DNA from: Deltaproteobacteria bacterium
GTDB lineage: Bacteria; Desulfobacterota; Desulfobulbia; Desulfobulbales; Desulfurivibrionaceae
DNA: 55,271 nucleotides
Assembly (NCBI GenBank): GCA_026388695.1
Contig: JAPLJH010000059.1
Span: 1-55,271 of the forward strand
Reading direction: 5' to 3'
Both the position numbers and the translations under genes were made by a program. The notes under the pieces are model-generated. The model had not been told where the DNA came from and did not search any database. It saw only the letters and a list, made by a program, of their open reading frames with translations. Position 1 is the first letter of the stretch, and every line of letters begins with the position of its first letter. This document shows positions 32,081-41,121 of the stretch, in pieces.

Positions 32081-33538
32081 TCAGACACCCAACAGATAGA
32101 GATCCCCTGCAATCCACTTGCCCTTTTCCTTGCGGATATTGGCAGATTGGGTGGCAAGGATACGAAAGCCATGTCGGGCAGCCACCGCCTCAATGTACGA
32201 AAAAGCGTGGGCATAGCGCCCGGATTGGCGCAACTGGTAACCCTCCCCTGCCAACTGCTCGGTGGAAAAAAGGATTCTCCCGTTTTCGGCAAGCCCTCGG
32301 GCCAAGGTGGCAAAAATTCGGTCCAACTCGCCCACATAGATAAAAACATCCGCCGCGACAATCAGGTCGAATGGCTCCTGGTTCTGCGCAAGAAAGGCCA
32401 CGATCTCCGCAATTGTCAACTCATCATACACCTTCTTGGCCGCAGCGGCCTCCACCATCTTCGGGGAAAGGTCAACGCCGACCCGATAACCGCTGATCTC
32501 CTGAAAAATCTGCCCCACCAGACCGGTGCCGCAGCCCAGGTCCAGGAGGCGGGCAAAATGCTTAGGCCCATCCGGGTCGGCAAGCAGCAGATTCTTGAGT
32601 TCCCATGGGGTCTGGTATTCCAAATCAACCAGCAACCGCTCTTCAAAATGACCGGAAAAACTGTCGAACAGCTCGGCAATATAGGAAGAGGGGGCAACGG
32701 CGGTTGTTTCGCCGGTGAGGGCCGCGAGGATATGTCGGGCCGAGACCGCGTTATAATCCAGTTCTATAAGCCGTTGATAACAGGCAATGGCCTCGTCCAC
32801 CCTGTCCTGATCGAGATAGAGGACCCCAAGGTTGCCGTGGGCCTCGCCGTATTCCGGGCGCAGGGCAACAGCAATCTCCAGGGAGATGATGGCCTCGGCT
32901 TTATTGCCCAGCCCCTTATAGACCAGGGCCAGATTGTAATGCACCTCTGCATCATCCGGGGCGATCTCCATGGCGCAAAGATAGGATTGCCTGGCCTCAT
33001 CCAGGCGCCCCGCCCTCTTGCAGGCCAGACCGAGGTTGAAATGGATATCGGCATCCTGAGGATTGAGTTGCGCGGCCCGGTGGTAGGCATTGATGGCTTC
33101 GCTCATGTTGCCTTGGGCCAGATGGGCGGTGCCCAGATTGTAGGCCGCCTGCCAGTGCGTGTCGTCCAGGGCGAGAACCTTATGGAAATGCTCAATGGCC
33201 ATCTGTTGCTGTCCCAGGTAATAACGGGTTATGCCAAGCTCGTAGGCGATTGTCGCCTCATCCGGCAACAAGGTATGGGCGCGGCCAAACCAGAAGGCGG
33301 CCTCTTCCGCTGCCCCCATGGCGCGGTGGAGAAGGGCCAGATAGAAACAGGCATCCACATGTTGCGGACACAGGTCGATGGCCTGCTGATACAGGGACAC
33401 CCCCGGATCTGCCTCTCCCTGCTGGTGCAGGGAGAGGGCCCGGTGGAAAATATCGTCCGCATTGCTGGGGCAGGACCGGCCATTTTCGGCAGCCTGCCCG
33501 TTTGTCTGCACAGGGCTTGAGTCTGTATTCATGGGCAT
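32081..33538 (-). CDS. TPR-repeat protein fused to a SAM-dependent methyltransferase
   Basis: A 485-residue protein. Residues about 40-285 contain at least seven tetratricopeptide repeats (for example AAYNLGTAHLAQGNMSEAI and VHYNLALVYKGLGNKAEAI). From about 330 a class I methyltransferase domain carries LLDLGCGTGLVGQ and VGVDLSPKMVEAAAAK. The TPR part would present a partner protein or a substrate to the methylase. The start at 33538 precedes the Met-rich MPMNTDSS; longer frames need a rare start and are unlike the rest. The gene is solitary, with a divergent amidohydrolase at its 5' side. The target is unknown. Confidence 0.85.
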   Translation of the reverse strand: MPMNTDSSPVQTNGQAAENGRSCPSNADDIFHRALSLHQQGEADPGVSLYQQAIDLCPQHVDACFYLALLHRAMGAAEEAAFWFGRAHTLLPDEATIAYELGITRYYLGQQQMAIEHFHKVLALDDTHWQAAYNLGTAHLAQGNMSEAINAYHRAAQLNPQDADIHFNLGLACKRAGRLDEARQSYLCAMEIAPDDAEVHYNLALVYKGLGNKAEAIISLEIAVALRPEYGEAHGNLGVLYLDQDRVDEAIACYQRLIELDYNAVSARHILAALTGETTAVAPSSYIAELFDSFSGHFEERLLVDLEYQTPWELKNLLLADPDGPKHFARLLDLGCGTGLVGQIFQEISGYRVGVDLSPKMVEAAAAKKVYDELTIAEIVAFLAQNQEPFDLIVAADVFIYVGELDRIFATLARGLAENGRILFSTEQLAGEGYQLRQSGRYAHAFSYIEAVAARHGFRILATQSANIRKEKGKWIAGDLYLLGV

Positions 33539-33704
33539 CAAAAAGATGAAATTTAATGATGTACAGCGGTCCAGTTCGAATTTATGATGATCGGGTAACG
33601 ACGAGAAAATAACGCAATGGCGCAAAGTCGCAACTAAAAAAACAGCGCCAGGACCCGACCAGGCCGTTCAGCGTCTTTTTTTAAAATTTCGAGACAAAGC
33701 CCCC

Positions 33705-34913
33705 ATGAAAATCCTGCCCTTGCCCAACCCGCAGCAGATCGCCTGGATGCGGGATATTCGCCGCCATCTCCACCGGCATCCAGAGCTGGCCTTTGCCGAG
33801 TTTGCCACCGCACGCTTTATTGCCGAGCAACTGGGGGAATTGGACATCCCCTGTCGGGAACAGGTGGGTCGAACAGGCATCGTCGCCAGCCTGGGGAGCA
33901 AAGAAATAGACACCCCATGCGTTGCCCTGCGGGCAGACATGGACGCCCTGCCCATCACCGAGCAGACCGGTCTGCCTTTTGCCTCGGAAACGCCGGGGGT
34001 GATGCATGCCTGCGGCCACGACGGCCACGTGGCTATGCTCCTCGGCGCGGCCGCGCTGCTCAAGGCAAAGGAAGCAGAACTTCTAGGTCGGGTAGTCCTT
34101 ATCTTCCAGCCCGCCGAGGAAGGCGACGGCGGCGCGCAGGGCATGATAGCCGACGGTGCCCTGGACGGAGTGAGTGCCATCTTTGCCGGGCATATCGACC
34201 GCAACTACGGGCTTAACGAGATTGTGGTCCAGCCTGGACTTATCTCCGCCTTTACCGATGAATTCATGATCGAGATCCGCAGCCCAGGTGGGCATGCCGC
34301 CAAACCCCACGAAACCGCAGACAGCATCCTGGCGGCAGGCCAACTCATCACCAGTATCCAGGGCATCGTCGCCCGCGAGGTCCATCCCTGCCTGCCCGCC
34401 GTGATCACAATAGGCACCATCCATGGTGGCGATGCGGCCAATGTCATTGCCGCACAGGTGGTTCTGAAGGGCACCGTCCGCACCACCAGCTCGGAGACCA
34501 GATCCGTCTGCATCGCCAGCCTTAAGCGGATGACCAAGGCCATGGAACAGCTGCACCGGGTGGAGACCTCTTTCACCTTGGTGGAAGGGTACCCGCCGGT
34601 GGTCAACGATCCTGTTGCCGCCAATATCGCCGCGGAGGTGGCAACTGGAATCGTGGGGTTCGGAAATGTAAAAGGCCAGCCTCTACCCAGCCTGGGCGGG
34701 GAAGATTTTTCCTTTTTTCTGCAAAAAATTCCCGGCTGTCTGGTGCGCTTTGGCGCGAGGCACACCGAGCTGCACGATGCTCCGGCCCACAGCCCCCGCT
34801 TCGACTTTGACGAACAGGTGCTGCCCACGGGCGCCCTCTTCCTGGCACAAACCGCAATCAGTGCCCTGGAGCGCACGGAAGAACTGCGCGGTCCGGCACC
34901 CAACGGGACATAA
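33705..34913 (+). CDS. M20-family amidohydrolase (N-acyl amino acid / hippurate hydrolase-like)
   Basis: A 402-residue metallo-amidohydrolase. It has RRHLHRHPELAF near the N-terminus, ALRADMDALPI, the metal-binding MHACGHDGHVAMLLGAA and the catalytic Glu pair in FQPAEEGDGG, followed by the dimerisation domain (SPGGHAAKPHETADS) and GGEDFSFF near the end. Members remove acyl groups from N-acyl amino acids. The gene is solitary, and the ribosome-binding site is weak. The substrate cannot be read from the sequence. Confidence 0.93.
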   Translation: MKILPLPNPQQIAWMRDIRRHLHRHPELAFAEFATARFIAEQLGELDIPCREQVGRTGIVASLGSKEIDTPCVALRADMDALPITEQTGLPFASETPGVMHACGHDGHVAMLLGAAALLKAKEAELLGRVVLIFQPAEEGDGGAQGMIADGALDGVSAIFAGHIDRNYGLNEIVVQPGLISAFTDEFMIEIRSPGGHAAKPHETADSILAAGQLITSIQGIVAREVHPCLPAVITIGTIHGGDAANVIAAQVVLKGTVRTTSSETRSVCIASLKRMTKAMEQLHRVETSFTLVEGYPPVVNDPVAANIAAEVATGIVGFGNVKGQPLPSLGGEDFSFFLQKIPGCLVRFGARHTELHDAPAHSPRFDFDEQVLPTGALFLAQTAISALERTEELRGPAPNGT

Positions 34914-35010
34914 CCGGGGCGCACAAGTTTCCAGGGAATTCCTCGACAATCCATGGTATACACGGTTTTCAATCCCACCCTTTCCCTGCAACCCCTCTTT
35001 TTGGTAACCC

Positions 35011-35589
35011 ATGGAAAACGAAGAAAACGATATTTTTTTCAACATCATCAACCGATTTGTCGGATTTCACAGCCATGATGCCGTCCGGGAAACCCGCAAC
35101 AACACCGACTGCGAATATCCCTTTGTGGCCATGGACACCAGGCAGGTCTTTGCCCAGATGGGCTTTGTCAGCGCCTTCCTCGGCCTTGACCGGAAAAATC
35201 CCACCGCCCCACCGCCCCGTCTTCTCGATGTGGGTTGCGGCATCGGCAATGTGCTACTCATTGCCGAGCAGTTCGGCTTTGAGGTGTATGGCTTTGAAAA
35301 GGATGAATATCCTTACCTGATTGCGGCCAAGCTCATTGGCGAGGAACGGATTGCTCAGGCTGATATCTGGACATATGAGGGCTACGGCGAGTACGAGGTG
35401 ATCTACTACTACCGACCTTTTTCCGGGCGGGAACAGCAACTGCGCTTTGAGAAGCTCATTGAAGACAGCCTGAAAACCGGGGGAATCCTGATCGCCAACC
35501 ACAAAAACAGCGAGGCCATCGGCCAAGACCGCCGTTTTGAGAGGCTCAGCCCCGCCCTGCCGATCTGGCGAAAAATCCTGGCCGCATAG
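35011..35589 (+). CDS. Class I SAM-dependent methyltransferase
   Basis: A 192-residue protein with the SAM-binding motif LLDVGCGIGNVLLIAEQFGF and the acidic YGFEKDEYP strand that positions the ribose. The C-terminal part (EVIYYYRPFSGREQQLRFEKLIE, GGILIANHKNSEAI) resembles small-molecule or lipid methylases of this size. It lies 97 bases after the amidohydrolase on the same strand and is convergent with the diguanylate cyclase gene (three bases between stops). The substrate is unknown. Confidence 0.82.
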   Translation: MENEENDIFFNIINRFVGFHSHDAVRETRNNTDCEYPFVAMDTRQVFAQMGFVSAFLGLDRKNPTAPPPRLLDVGCGIGNVLLIAEQFGFEVYGFEKDEYPYLIAAKLIGEERIAQADIWTYEGYGEYEVIYYYRPFSGREQQLRFEKLIEDSLKTGGILIANHKNSEAIGQDRRFERLSPALPIWRKILAA

Positions 35590-35592
35590 CAG

Positions 35593-36507
35593 CTACCCGG
35601 CGGAAACCACCTTGTTGCGTCCACCGTTTTTGGCAAGGTACAGGGCTTCATCCGCCCTTCTCAGTACGGCCTCAATACCGGTATCGTCTTGCCGGAGATT
35701 GGTCACGCCGATACTGACCGTGAAGTGGACAATCTGCTCATCCACATACACCTTGAGGTCGGCGATGGTCTGGCGAAATCGTTCCGCAACGATCAACGCC
35801 CCTGCCAGGTCGGTTTCCGGTAGGATAATGGAAAACTCCTCGCCGCCGATCCGTCCCAACACATCGCTTTCCCGAAGAACCTCCAGGCAATTGGCAGTAA
35901 AGGCTTTGAGCACCTCATCGCCCGCCGCGTGGCCATGGGTATCGTTTATCTTTTTGAAATGATCGATGTCCATCTGGATCGCGGAAAATATGTGGGAATA
36001 ACGGCGGGAGCGCAAAAACTCCTTGGTGGCGAAGGCCATGAAGGAGCGACGGTTATAGACACCGGTCAGCGAATCGGTGGAGGCCAGGCGTTCAAGCTCC
36101 CGGTTCTGGCCGAGAATCCTTTGCCGATAGGCCTCAAGCTGCTCCACCATCCAGTTGAAGGAGTGGGAAAACTCTCCTAAAAATTCCACCCGCTGGGAAA
36201 AATCACCTTTGGCGATCTGTCCGGTCTGCCAAGTCAGATGCCGAAGAGTCGCCTGTAGGTTCTTGAGATGATGGCAGGCCGGAAGTTTGGCGATGATCGG
36301 GACGTCCATGTCGCCAATGGAGAGGTGATGGGCTGCATTGGTCAGGGCGGACAAGGCCTCGGTAAGGGTGTTGACAAATTCGCCAACCTGACAGATTTCG
36401 TCCTCTTGCTGTCCTGTCAGATCAAGGACCCCAGGCTGTTCGTTATGCAGCAACGCATGGAGATGGGCGCTGATCCTGTCCAGCCTTTCGATGTCTTTGT
36501 GTTCCAT
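35593..36507 (-). CDS. Diguanylate cyclase (GGDEF)
   Basis: A 304-residue protein. The N-terminal half is helical, with a HAMP-like LKNLQATLRHLTWQ segment. The C-terminal GGDEF domain has DSLTGVYNRRSF, DIDHFKKINDTHGHAAGDEVL and the active site GGEEF. An RESD sequence lies five residues before GGEEF and forms the inhibitory I-site. It should make cyclic di-GMP from two GTP and be feedback-inhibited. There is no membrane segment, so it is probably cytoplasmic. The ATG at 36507 is taken as the start; a longer frame crosses the homopolymer tract at 36524-36541. It is 38 bases downstream of the V4R protein gene, its probable sensory partner. Confidence 0.9.
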   Translation of the reverse strand: MEHKDIERLDRISAHLHALLHNEQPGVLDLTGQQEDEICQVGEFVNTLTEALSALTNAAHHLSIGDMDVPIIAKLPACHHLKNLQATLRHLTWQTGQIAKGDFSQRVEFLGEFSHSFNWMVEQLEAYRQRILGQNRELERLASTDSLTGVYNRRSFMAFATKEFLRSRRYSHIFSAIQMDIDHFKKINDTHGHAAGDEVLKAFTANCLEVLRESDVLGRIGGEEFSIILPETDLAGALIVAERFRQTIADLKVYVDEQIVHFTVSIGVTNLRQDDTGIEAVLRRADEALYLAKNGGRNKVVSAG

Positions 36508-36523
36508 GCGATTACCGGATGTA

Positions 36524-36541
36524 TTTTTTTTTGGGGGGGGG
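36524..36541. repeat. T9G9 homopolymer tract between two genes
   Basis: Nine Ts followed by nine Gs lie in the 38-base spacer between the V4R gene stop (36546) and the diguanylate cyclase start (36507). Read on the coding strand it is C9A9, directly upstream of a start that lacks a clear ribosome-binding site. Such tracts slip readily; they can also reflect sequencing or assembly error. Confidence 0.8.
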
Positions 36542-36545
36542 AAAC

Positions 36546-37076
36546 TTACGTTTTGGCGAGCACGACCTCGAAGCGGCAAACCCGGTCACCGGTACACCAG
36601 CAGTCCGTCTCCCTTGCCGTGAATTGCCTGCCAAAATGGGCGGAAAACAGCGCAGCGATAAAGCCCTCATCAAAGGTGCAGACCAATTCCTCGCTCATGG
36701 GTAGGCCAGAGCAGTCAAGGTCTTCCGCCACGGTGAGCACGAAACGGTGCATGAGCAGGTCGGATGCCTCAACCCGCAAAATACCAATGGAGAGATTGCG
36801 CAATGTTTCCTGAAGCTCGGCAATAAACCCGTCAAAATCTTGGGTATCGTGGAGCAGATGTTCATACATCGACTTTCCCGCGCTCTGCCCGGCGTCATAA
36901 AATATTCGGTTGGCCGTGGCCACATCGGTATGGGCGATGATCGCATCGCGCAGGGTGAACTGCATCAACCGATAAACAGCCACCGTGGTCTGGGGGCCAA
37001 GATTGGGGCGTCCCCATTCGATATTGCCAAGATGTGACCAGTCAAACCGCAGGGATTTCCGCTCTTCCTTGAACAT
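36546..37076 (-). CDS. V4R (4-vinyl reductase)-domain sensor protein
   Basis: A 176-residue protein with a V4R domain: IFYDAGQSAGKSMYEHL, SIGILRVEASDLLMHRFVL, and the C-terminal Cys-bearing ETDCWCTGDRVCRFEV, where the paired Cys are conserved in the family and may bind a ligand or metal. V4R domains bind small hydrophobic molecules and are often linked to signalling outputs. The start at 37076 follows GAGG/GGAG sequence; the longer frame to 37157 is rejected. It precedes a diguanylate cyclase gene, suggesting ligand-dependent c-di-GMP control, which is inference. Confidence 0.8.
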   Translation of the reverse strand: MFKEERKSLRFDWSHLGNIEWGRPNLGPQTTVAVYRLMQFTLRDAIIAHTDVATANRIFYDAGQSAGKSMYEHLLHDTQDFDGFIAELQETLRNLSIGILRVEASDLLMHRFVLTVAEDLDCSGLPMSEELVCTFDEGFIAALFSAHFGRQFTARETDCWCTGDRVCRFEVVLAKT

Positions 37077-37210
37077 CTCCGTGCCTCTTTTTCCACGAGA
37101 AATAGCCCATGACGCTCCCGCGTCGCATGTGACAATGCTAGCACATCGAGCGGACAAAAGGCAAAAGCAATGGACAACGGGCGGAAAAAAGAAGGTTCTA
37201 CGATGAAAGG

Positions 37211-37426
37211 CTAGAAATACGAGGCGTTGGGGAAAAGGTCTTCGGGAATGTTTCCATTGCCATGCTGTTTGGCGTAGGCATATCTGGCGCAGTCGCGGAA
37301 ATCGGCAAGGCAGTACTTTTCCTGTATCTTCGTGGAAAATTGCGGAACACTTGCCATGATCGTTACAAAAAACTCACAGGTTGTAAAAAATTCACAACCT
37401 ATATTCTTTCCATGTGTGTGTGCCAA
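37211..37426 (-). CDS. Small Cys-rich protein
   Basis: A 71-residue protein with six Cys: CEFFTTCEFF near the N-terminus, and YCLADFRDCARYAYAK, then GNIPEDLFPNASYF at the end. The layout (C-x-F-F, about 20 residues, YC...CARY, then a V/IP-DLFPN tail) is one I associate with small uncharacterised proteins found near signalling genes in anaerobes; no function is known to me. A TTG at 37426 with GGAG six bases upstream is the best start; 37438 (also TTG) is an alternative. It lies 134 bases upstream of the V4R gene on the same strand. Confidence 0.55.
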   Translation of the reverse strand: MAHTHGKNIGCEFFTTCEFFVTIMASVPQFSTKIQEKYCLADFRDCARYAYAKQHGNGNIPEDLFPNASYF

Positions 37427-37536
37427 GATGATCTCCAACGCTGGTCTGGGGGATTTTCAAGAGTATAGCCCAGAAACTGACCACTGCACAATACGGAAAA
37501 ACTACGTGGAATATGAGTTATTTCCCTGGAGCTTCT

Positions 37537-38601
37537 TCACCGGAGATCTTCCAGGCTTGCAAGCCGTACCCCGCCCAGGACGCCACCCTTACTGGCCAGA
37601 ACGCACTGATCGTATATCTGTAGGTCATTGCTCTTAATAAGCTGGGCCAGATCGGCAACGTAATCGGTTCCCCGGTTGGAATACTGGTGCAGGCCCTTGG
37701 TCAGGGCAAGGGAATCCATGGTTACTCCCCTGATCTCCCGCAAATCCTTGTATGCAGGAACCCGGTTGATCATCAAGACATATGCGCGAACCGAATCAAG
37801 CAAGGAGGCATAGGCCGCTCCAGAGTAGGCTTTGCCATCCTCACGCCCGTCAGAGGCATGTCCCGCCTTGTTCCAAGTCAAAACGCCAAAAAGGTTGTTT
37901 CTCTCCAGGGAAAAACGGGAACCGCCCCATGATGATTCCAGCGCACCCTGGGCCATGATCAAGCTCACCGGTACCGGACTGATGCGGCGACGCAGGTCCG
38001 CTACCTCATAGGCCCGGTATTTACGGCAGAGATTCTGCAAGAAAAAAATCTCATTGGGGGTCAGGGCAACAAGTCGGCCATAATCTTCCGCGCTCAGGCC
38101 AAACTCCAGACGCTTGGGGGGTTGCGCAAATTTCGCCAAAATCTTTTCAAAGGCGGCCCGTTCTTCCTCCACCTCGGACAGGGCTATCATTGCCGCAGGA
38201 AGGAGGACGTGAAGAAAAGCCTTTTTCTGGGTGGCAGCATCAAGGGATGACATGTCCCCGGGGAACTTACTGACCAGAAAGGCTGGAACCTCTGTAAACG
38301 ACTCCACTTCCCATAAATTATTAGCCTTGAGCTGCCTCAGCAGATCCTCGGCGGAATGGACTTCAATGGTGGGAATGGCCTGAAAGCGTTGGGGAAAACG
38401 GATAAATACAGAGGAGGGTTGGAGCAATAGGGAAACAAGAAAGAAAAGCATGACCAAGGACAATCCGGAAACTAACCGCACCATCCCGGAATCGACCGGT
38501 TTTTTGCCGAAATACATCGGGGTTTCATTTTGTTTTACTGCCACAACTTTGTCCTGCTCTAGGGTTACGTCCGGGGGACGGTGTGATGCAAGGCAGTCCA
38601 T
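37537..38601 (-). CDS. Bax-like membrane-anchored N-acetylglucosaminidase
   Basis: A 354-residue protein with one N-terminal membrane segment (about 45-65). A C-terminal glucosaminidase domain (PVPVSLIMAQGALESSWGGSRF with the catalytic Glu in ALESSWG; NNLFGV; VRAYVLMINRVPAYKDLREIR; YSNRGTDYVADLAQLI) is the Bax/FlgJ-type peptidoglycan hydrolase fold. It should cleave glycan strands in the periplasm. The start at 38601 has GGTGGAGG nine bases upstream; a longer frame to 38718 is not supported. Solitary gene. Confidence 0.88.
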   Translation of the reverse strand: MDCLASHRPPDVTLEQDKVVAVKQNETPMYFGKKPVDSGMVRLVSGLSLVMLFFLVSLLLQPSSVFIRFPQRFQAIPTIEVHSAEDLLRQLKANNLWEVESFTEVPAFLVSKFPGDMSSLDAATQKKAFLHVLLPAAMIALSEVEEERAAFEKILAKFAQPPKRLEFGLSAEDYGRLVALTPNEIFFLQNLCRKYRAYEVADLRRRISPVPVSLIMAQGALESSWGGSRFSLERNNLFGVLTWNKAGHASDGREDGKAYSGAAYASLLDSVRAYVLMINRVPAYKDLREIRGVTMDSLALTKGLHQYSNRGTDYVADLAQLIKSNDLQIYDQCVLASKGGVLGGVRLASLEDLR

Positions 38602-39055
38602 ATAAAATGTCCTCCACCTGTGCAACTGCATGACAAGAGAGCAAACGCCCATCCTTGACCGCTGCCGTAGTATCACCTCTTTTGATTCTAAAGAGGTGGG
38701 CGAACATACCCGATGCATCTTGAAAAGGCAAGCAAAACATCCCGATGGAAGCTCCCTAAACCTCCACAGTACACTTTATGATGTATAGGAAAAAAAGAAA
38801 AACACAACAGATAGTTTTAATGAAGTATTTAAAATAATACCTAAGCACCATGGATTAGCCAACAATATCCAACGGTTTCCTCCATAAATTTTTTTATTTT
38901 TTTTGTCACGAACAAGTTGAGCATTTCAAAACACGAAACACCATCCGGAAAAAACGAGGACGAAAGAATATGATAAGGAAAAGGTCTGCGTTGAGAATTA
39001 AAATAGAACTGCGGGGAGTATCGGCAGGGCATCGCATCCTGCCGATACTTTGGAC
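38602..39055. other. Non-coding AT-rich spacer with a hairpin
   Basis: About 450 bases between the glucosaminidase start and the end of parC, clearly more A/T-rich than the flanking genes (38750-38960). I see no convincing gene on either strand: the short frames lack ribosome-binding sites. A clear stem-loop lies near its right end (39017-39049). Promoters for the glucosaminidase gene are probably here but none is clear enough to mark. Confidence 0.5.
39017..39049 (-). terminator. Perfect 12-bp hairpin after parC
   Basis: AGTATCGGCAGG and CCTGCCGATACT form a perfect 12-bp stem with a 9-base loop, starting seven bases after the parC stop. There is only a weak T-rich stretch after it on the minus strand, so the mechanism may not be purely intrinsic. 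Confidence 0.7.
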
Positions 39056-41119
39056 TTATTCTTCCTCGGTATCCGGAGCCTCGTCTTCCACAAGCCCCGG
39101 AACTTCACCCGATTTTTTGACAGCCTGCGACGCGGCCTCACCCTTTTTGGCCGGAAAAAGAGTCGGCTGCATCTCCGGCAGTCCGGCTGGCTCTTTCTCG
39201 GAAGGCAACTCGGCAATCCGCCGCACCGGGCGATCGGAAACCCGTTTACCAAGCGCGGAAGCACCCTTGATCAGAACCTCGCTGAAGCTGCAATCCACAT
39301 AGTTGTGGCGAGCCCGCTTGGATGGGGCGAGATGCACCCGCACTTTGCCCCCGTCTCCGGTGCTCAAGAAAAGAATGCCGGAATTCTTGTGCTCCGGGAA
39401 GAGATGGTATTCTTTTTCCAGAATAAATTTCGGGCTCTGGAACCGTTTGACATAACAAAAATTCTGGCTGCCCTCGCGGTAGAGGATATTGAACACCCGT
39501 TTCTCCTCGACCTTACCGAACCAAAGCACATCATGGCCGACAAAGAGCTTGTCGGTCACATTGATGACCTTGTACATGCCGTTTTGATAGATGAGCAGCA
39601 GCTTGTCGTATTCGGAACAGGGAAAACAGTCCTCGGGCTTGGCCTTGACCTGGTGGCCGACAAAGCCGGTTTCCCGATCATAGGCCATGGTCAGGTTGGA
39701 GAGCGCCACCTTGCGCACCTCCACCTCGCCGAAGGTGGCGATCTCCGTGCGGCGCGGGTACAGATGGCCATAGCGAGTCAGAAGATCGTCCAGATAATTG
39801 ATGGTGTACACAACCATGTCCAGCAGATGCTTCTCCACCGCCTTGATGTTGTCCCGGACCTCCTTGATATCCTTTTTCTTCTTGTCCAGGTCGTAGCGGG
39901 AGATGCGCTTGATTCGGATTTCCAGCAGCCGCTCGATATCCTCAGGGGTCACATCGCGGACAAGCTTATCCCGGTAAGGCAGTAGGGCCTCTGCAATGGT
40001 ATCGACCACCGCCTTGTAACTTTTACACTCCTCGATCTGCTTGTAAAGCCGCTCTTCGATGAAGATCTGCTCCAGCAGGTGGGCATGGAGCTTTTCCTTG
40101 AGTCGGCCATGTTCGATGGTCAACTCCTTCTCAAGGTCGAGGACCAGTTTCTTGGTGTTCTGGCGCAGCACCTCGCTCACCGTGAGCACCGCCGGATTGT
40201 TGTCCAAAATCACGGTCAGGTTCGGGCTGATCGGCATCTCGCAGTCGGTAAAGGCGTAAAGGGCCTTGATCGTGTCTGCCGCGTAGATGCCGCGCACCAG
40301 CTTGATCTCGATCTCCACCTCCTCGGCGGTGTAATCGTTGATGCTTAAAATCTTAAGTTTGTTGCCCCGCGCCGCCTTTTCCACGCTCTCGATCAGCGAC
40401 TGAGTGGTGGTGCCGTAGGGGATATCCTTAATGGTGATGGTCTTCTCGTTTTTCTCCTCGATGCGAGCCCGGCAACGCAACCGGCCATTACCGTCTTCAT
40501 AACCGGAAACATCGATGGCTCCGCCGAGGAGAAAATCCGGATACAGGACAAAGGGCTCGTCCCGGAGGATATTCTTCTGCGCCTCCAGCAGCTCGCAGAA
40601 ATTATGGGGCATGATCTTGGTGGCCATGCCCACCGCGATACCCTCGGCCCCCTGCATCAGCAAGAGGGGAATCTTGGCCGGCAAGGAAACAGGCTCCTGC
40701 ATCCGACCATCGTAGGACTCGGCAAACTCGGTGAGATCCTTATTAAACATGGTCTCCCTGGCCAGAGGAGAAAGGCGGCATTCGATATACCGAGCCGCGG
40801 AGGCCTGATCGCCGGTAAAAATATTACCGAAATTACCCTGCCGGTCGATGAGATAGCCCTTATTGGCCAGATTGACCAAGGCGGAAAAGATGGAGGCGTC
40901 TCCATGGGGGTGGAGCTTCATGCAGTCGCCCACCACGTTGGCCACCTTGTGGAAGCGGCCGTCGTCCATATTGAACAAGGTCTGAAGAATACGGCGCTGC
41001 ACGGGTTTCAAGCCGTCGGCCACGTCAGGGATGGCCCGCTCCCGGATAACATAGGAGGTGTAGTCCAGAAAATTGGTGTCAAAAAGCTTGTGCAGCTCAC
41101 CGTAATGGGAGGTATCCAT
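39056..41119 (-). CDS. parC: DNA topoisomerase IV subunit A (ParC-type)
   Basis: A 687-residue type IIA topoisomerase A subunit. It has the winged-helix region RAIPDVADGLKPVQRRIL, the GDASIFSALVNLA element and the catalytic Tyr in SAARYIECRLSPLA (Y111), then a coiled-coil gate and a short C-terminal beta-pinwheel-like part ending in a Pro- and Glu-rich tail. Its length and the SAARYIE context fit ParC rather than full-length GyrA, with subfamily assignment less certain than the family. It follows parE directly (two bases between stop and start), so the two form one operon. It decatenates daughter chromosomes. Confidence 0.9.
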   Translation of the reverse strand: MDTSHYGELHKLFDTNFLDYTSYVIRERAIPDVADGLKPVQRRILQTLFNMDDGRFHKVANVVGDCMKLHPHGDASIFSALVNLANKGYLIDRQGNFGNIFTGDQASAARYIECRLSPLARETMFNKDLTEFAESYDGRMQEPVSLPAKIPLLLMQGAEGIAVGMATKIMPHNFCELLEAQKNILRDEPFVLYPDFLLGGAIDVSGYEDGNGRLRCRARIEEKNEKTITIKDIPYGTTTQSLIESVEKAARGNKLKILSINDYTAEEVEIEIKLVRGIYAADTIKALYAFTDCEMPISPNLTVILDNNPAVLTVSEVLRQNTKKLVLDLEKELTIEHGRLKEKLHAHLLEQIFIEERLYKQIEECKSYKAVVDTIAEALLPYRDKLVRDVTPEDIERLLEIRIKRISRYDLDKKKKDIKEVRDNIKAVEKHLLDMVVYTINYLDDLLTRYGHLYPRRTEIATFGEVEVRKVALSNLTMAYDRETGFVGHQVKAKPEDCFPCSEYDKLLLIYQNGMYKVINVTDKLFVGHDVLWFGKVEEKRVFNILYREGSQNFCYVKRFQSPKFILEKEYHLFPEHKNSGILFLSTGDGGKVRVHLAPSKRARHNYVDCSFSEVLIKGASALGKRVSDRPVRRIAELPSEKEPAGLPEMQPTLFPAKKGEAASQAVKKSGEVPGLVEDEAPDTEEE

Positions 41120-41121
41120 GA

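Noticed and set aside
32147..33520. Plus-strand frame of 457 residues opposite the TPR-methyltransferase
   Set aside because: The sense strand shows seven TPR repeats and a SAM motif; the opposite frame shows none.
38841..39032. Possible 63-residue minus-strand protein in the AT-rich spacer
   Set aside because: No ribosome-binding site, no motif, and part of it overlaps a strong hairpin at 39017-39049.
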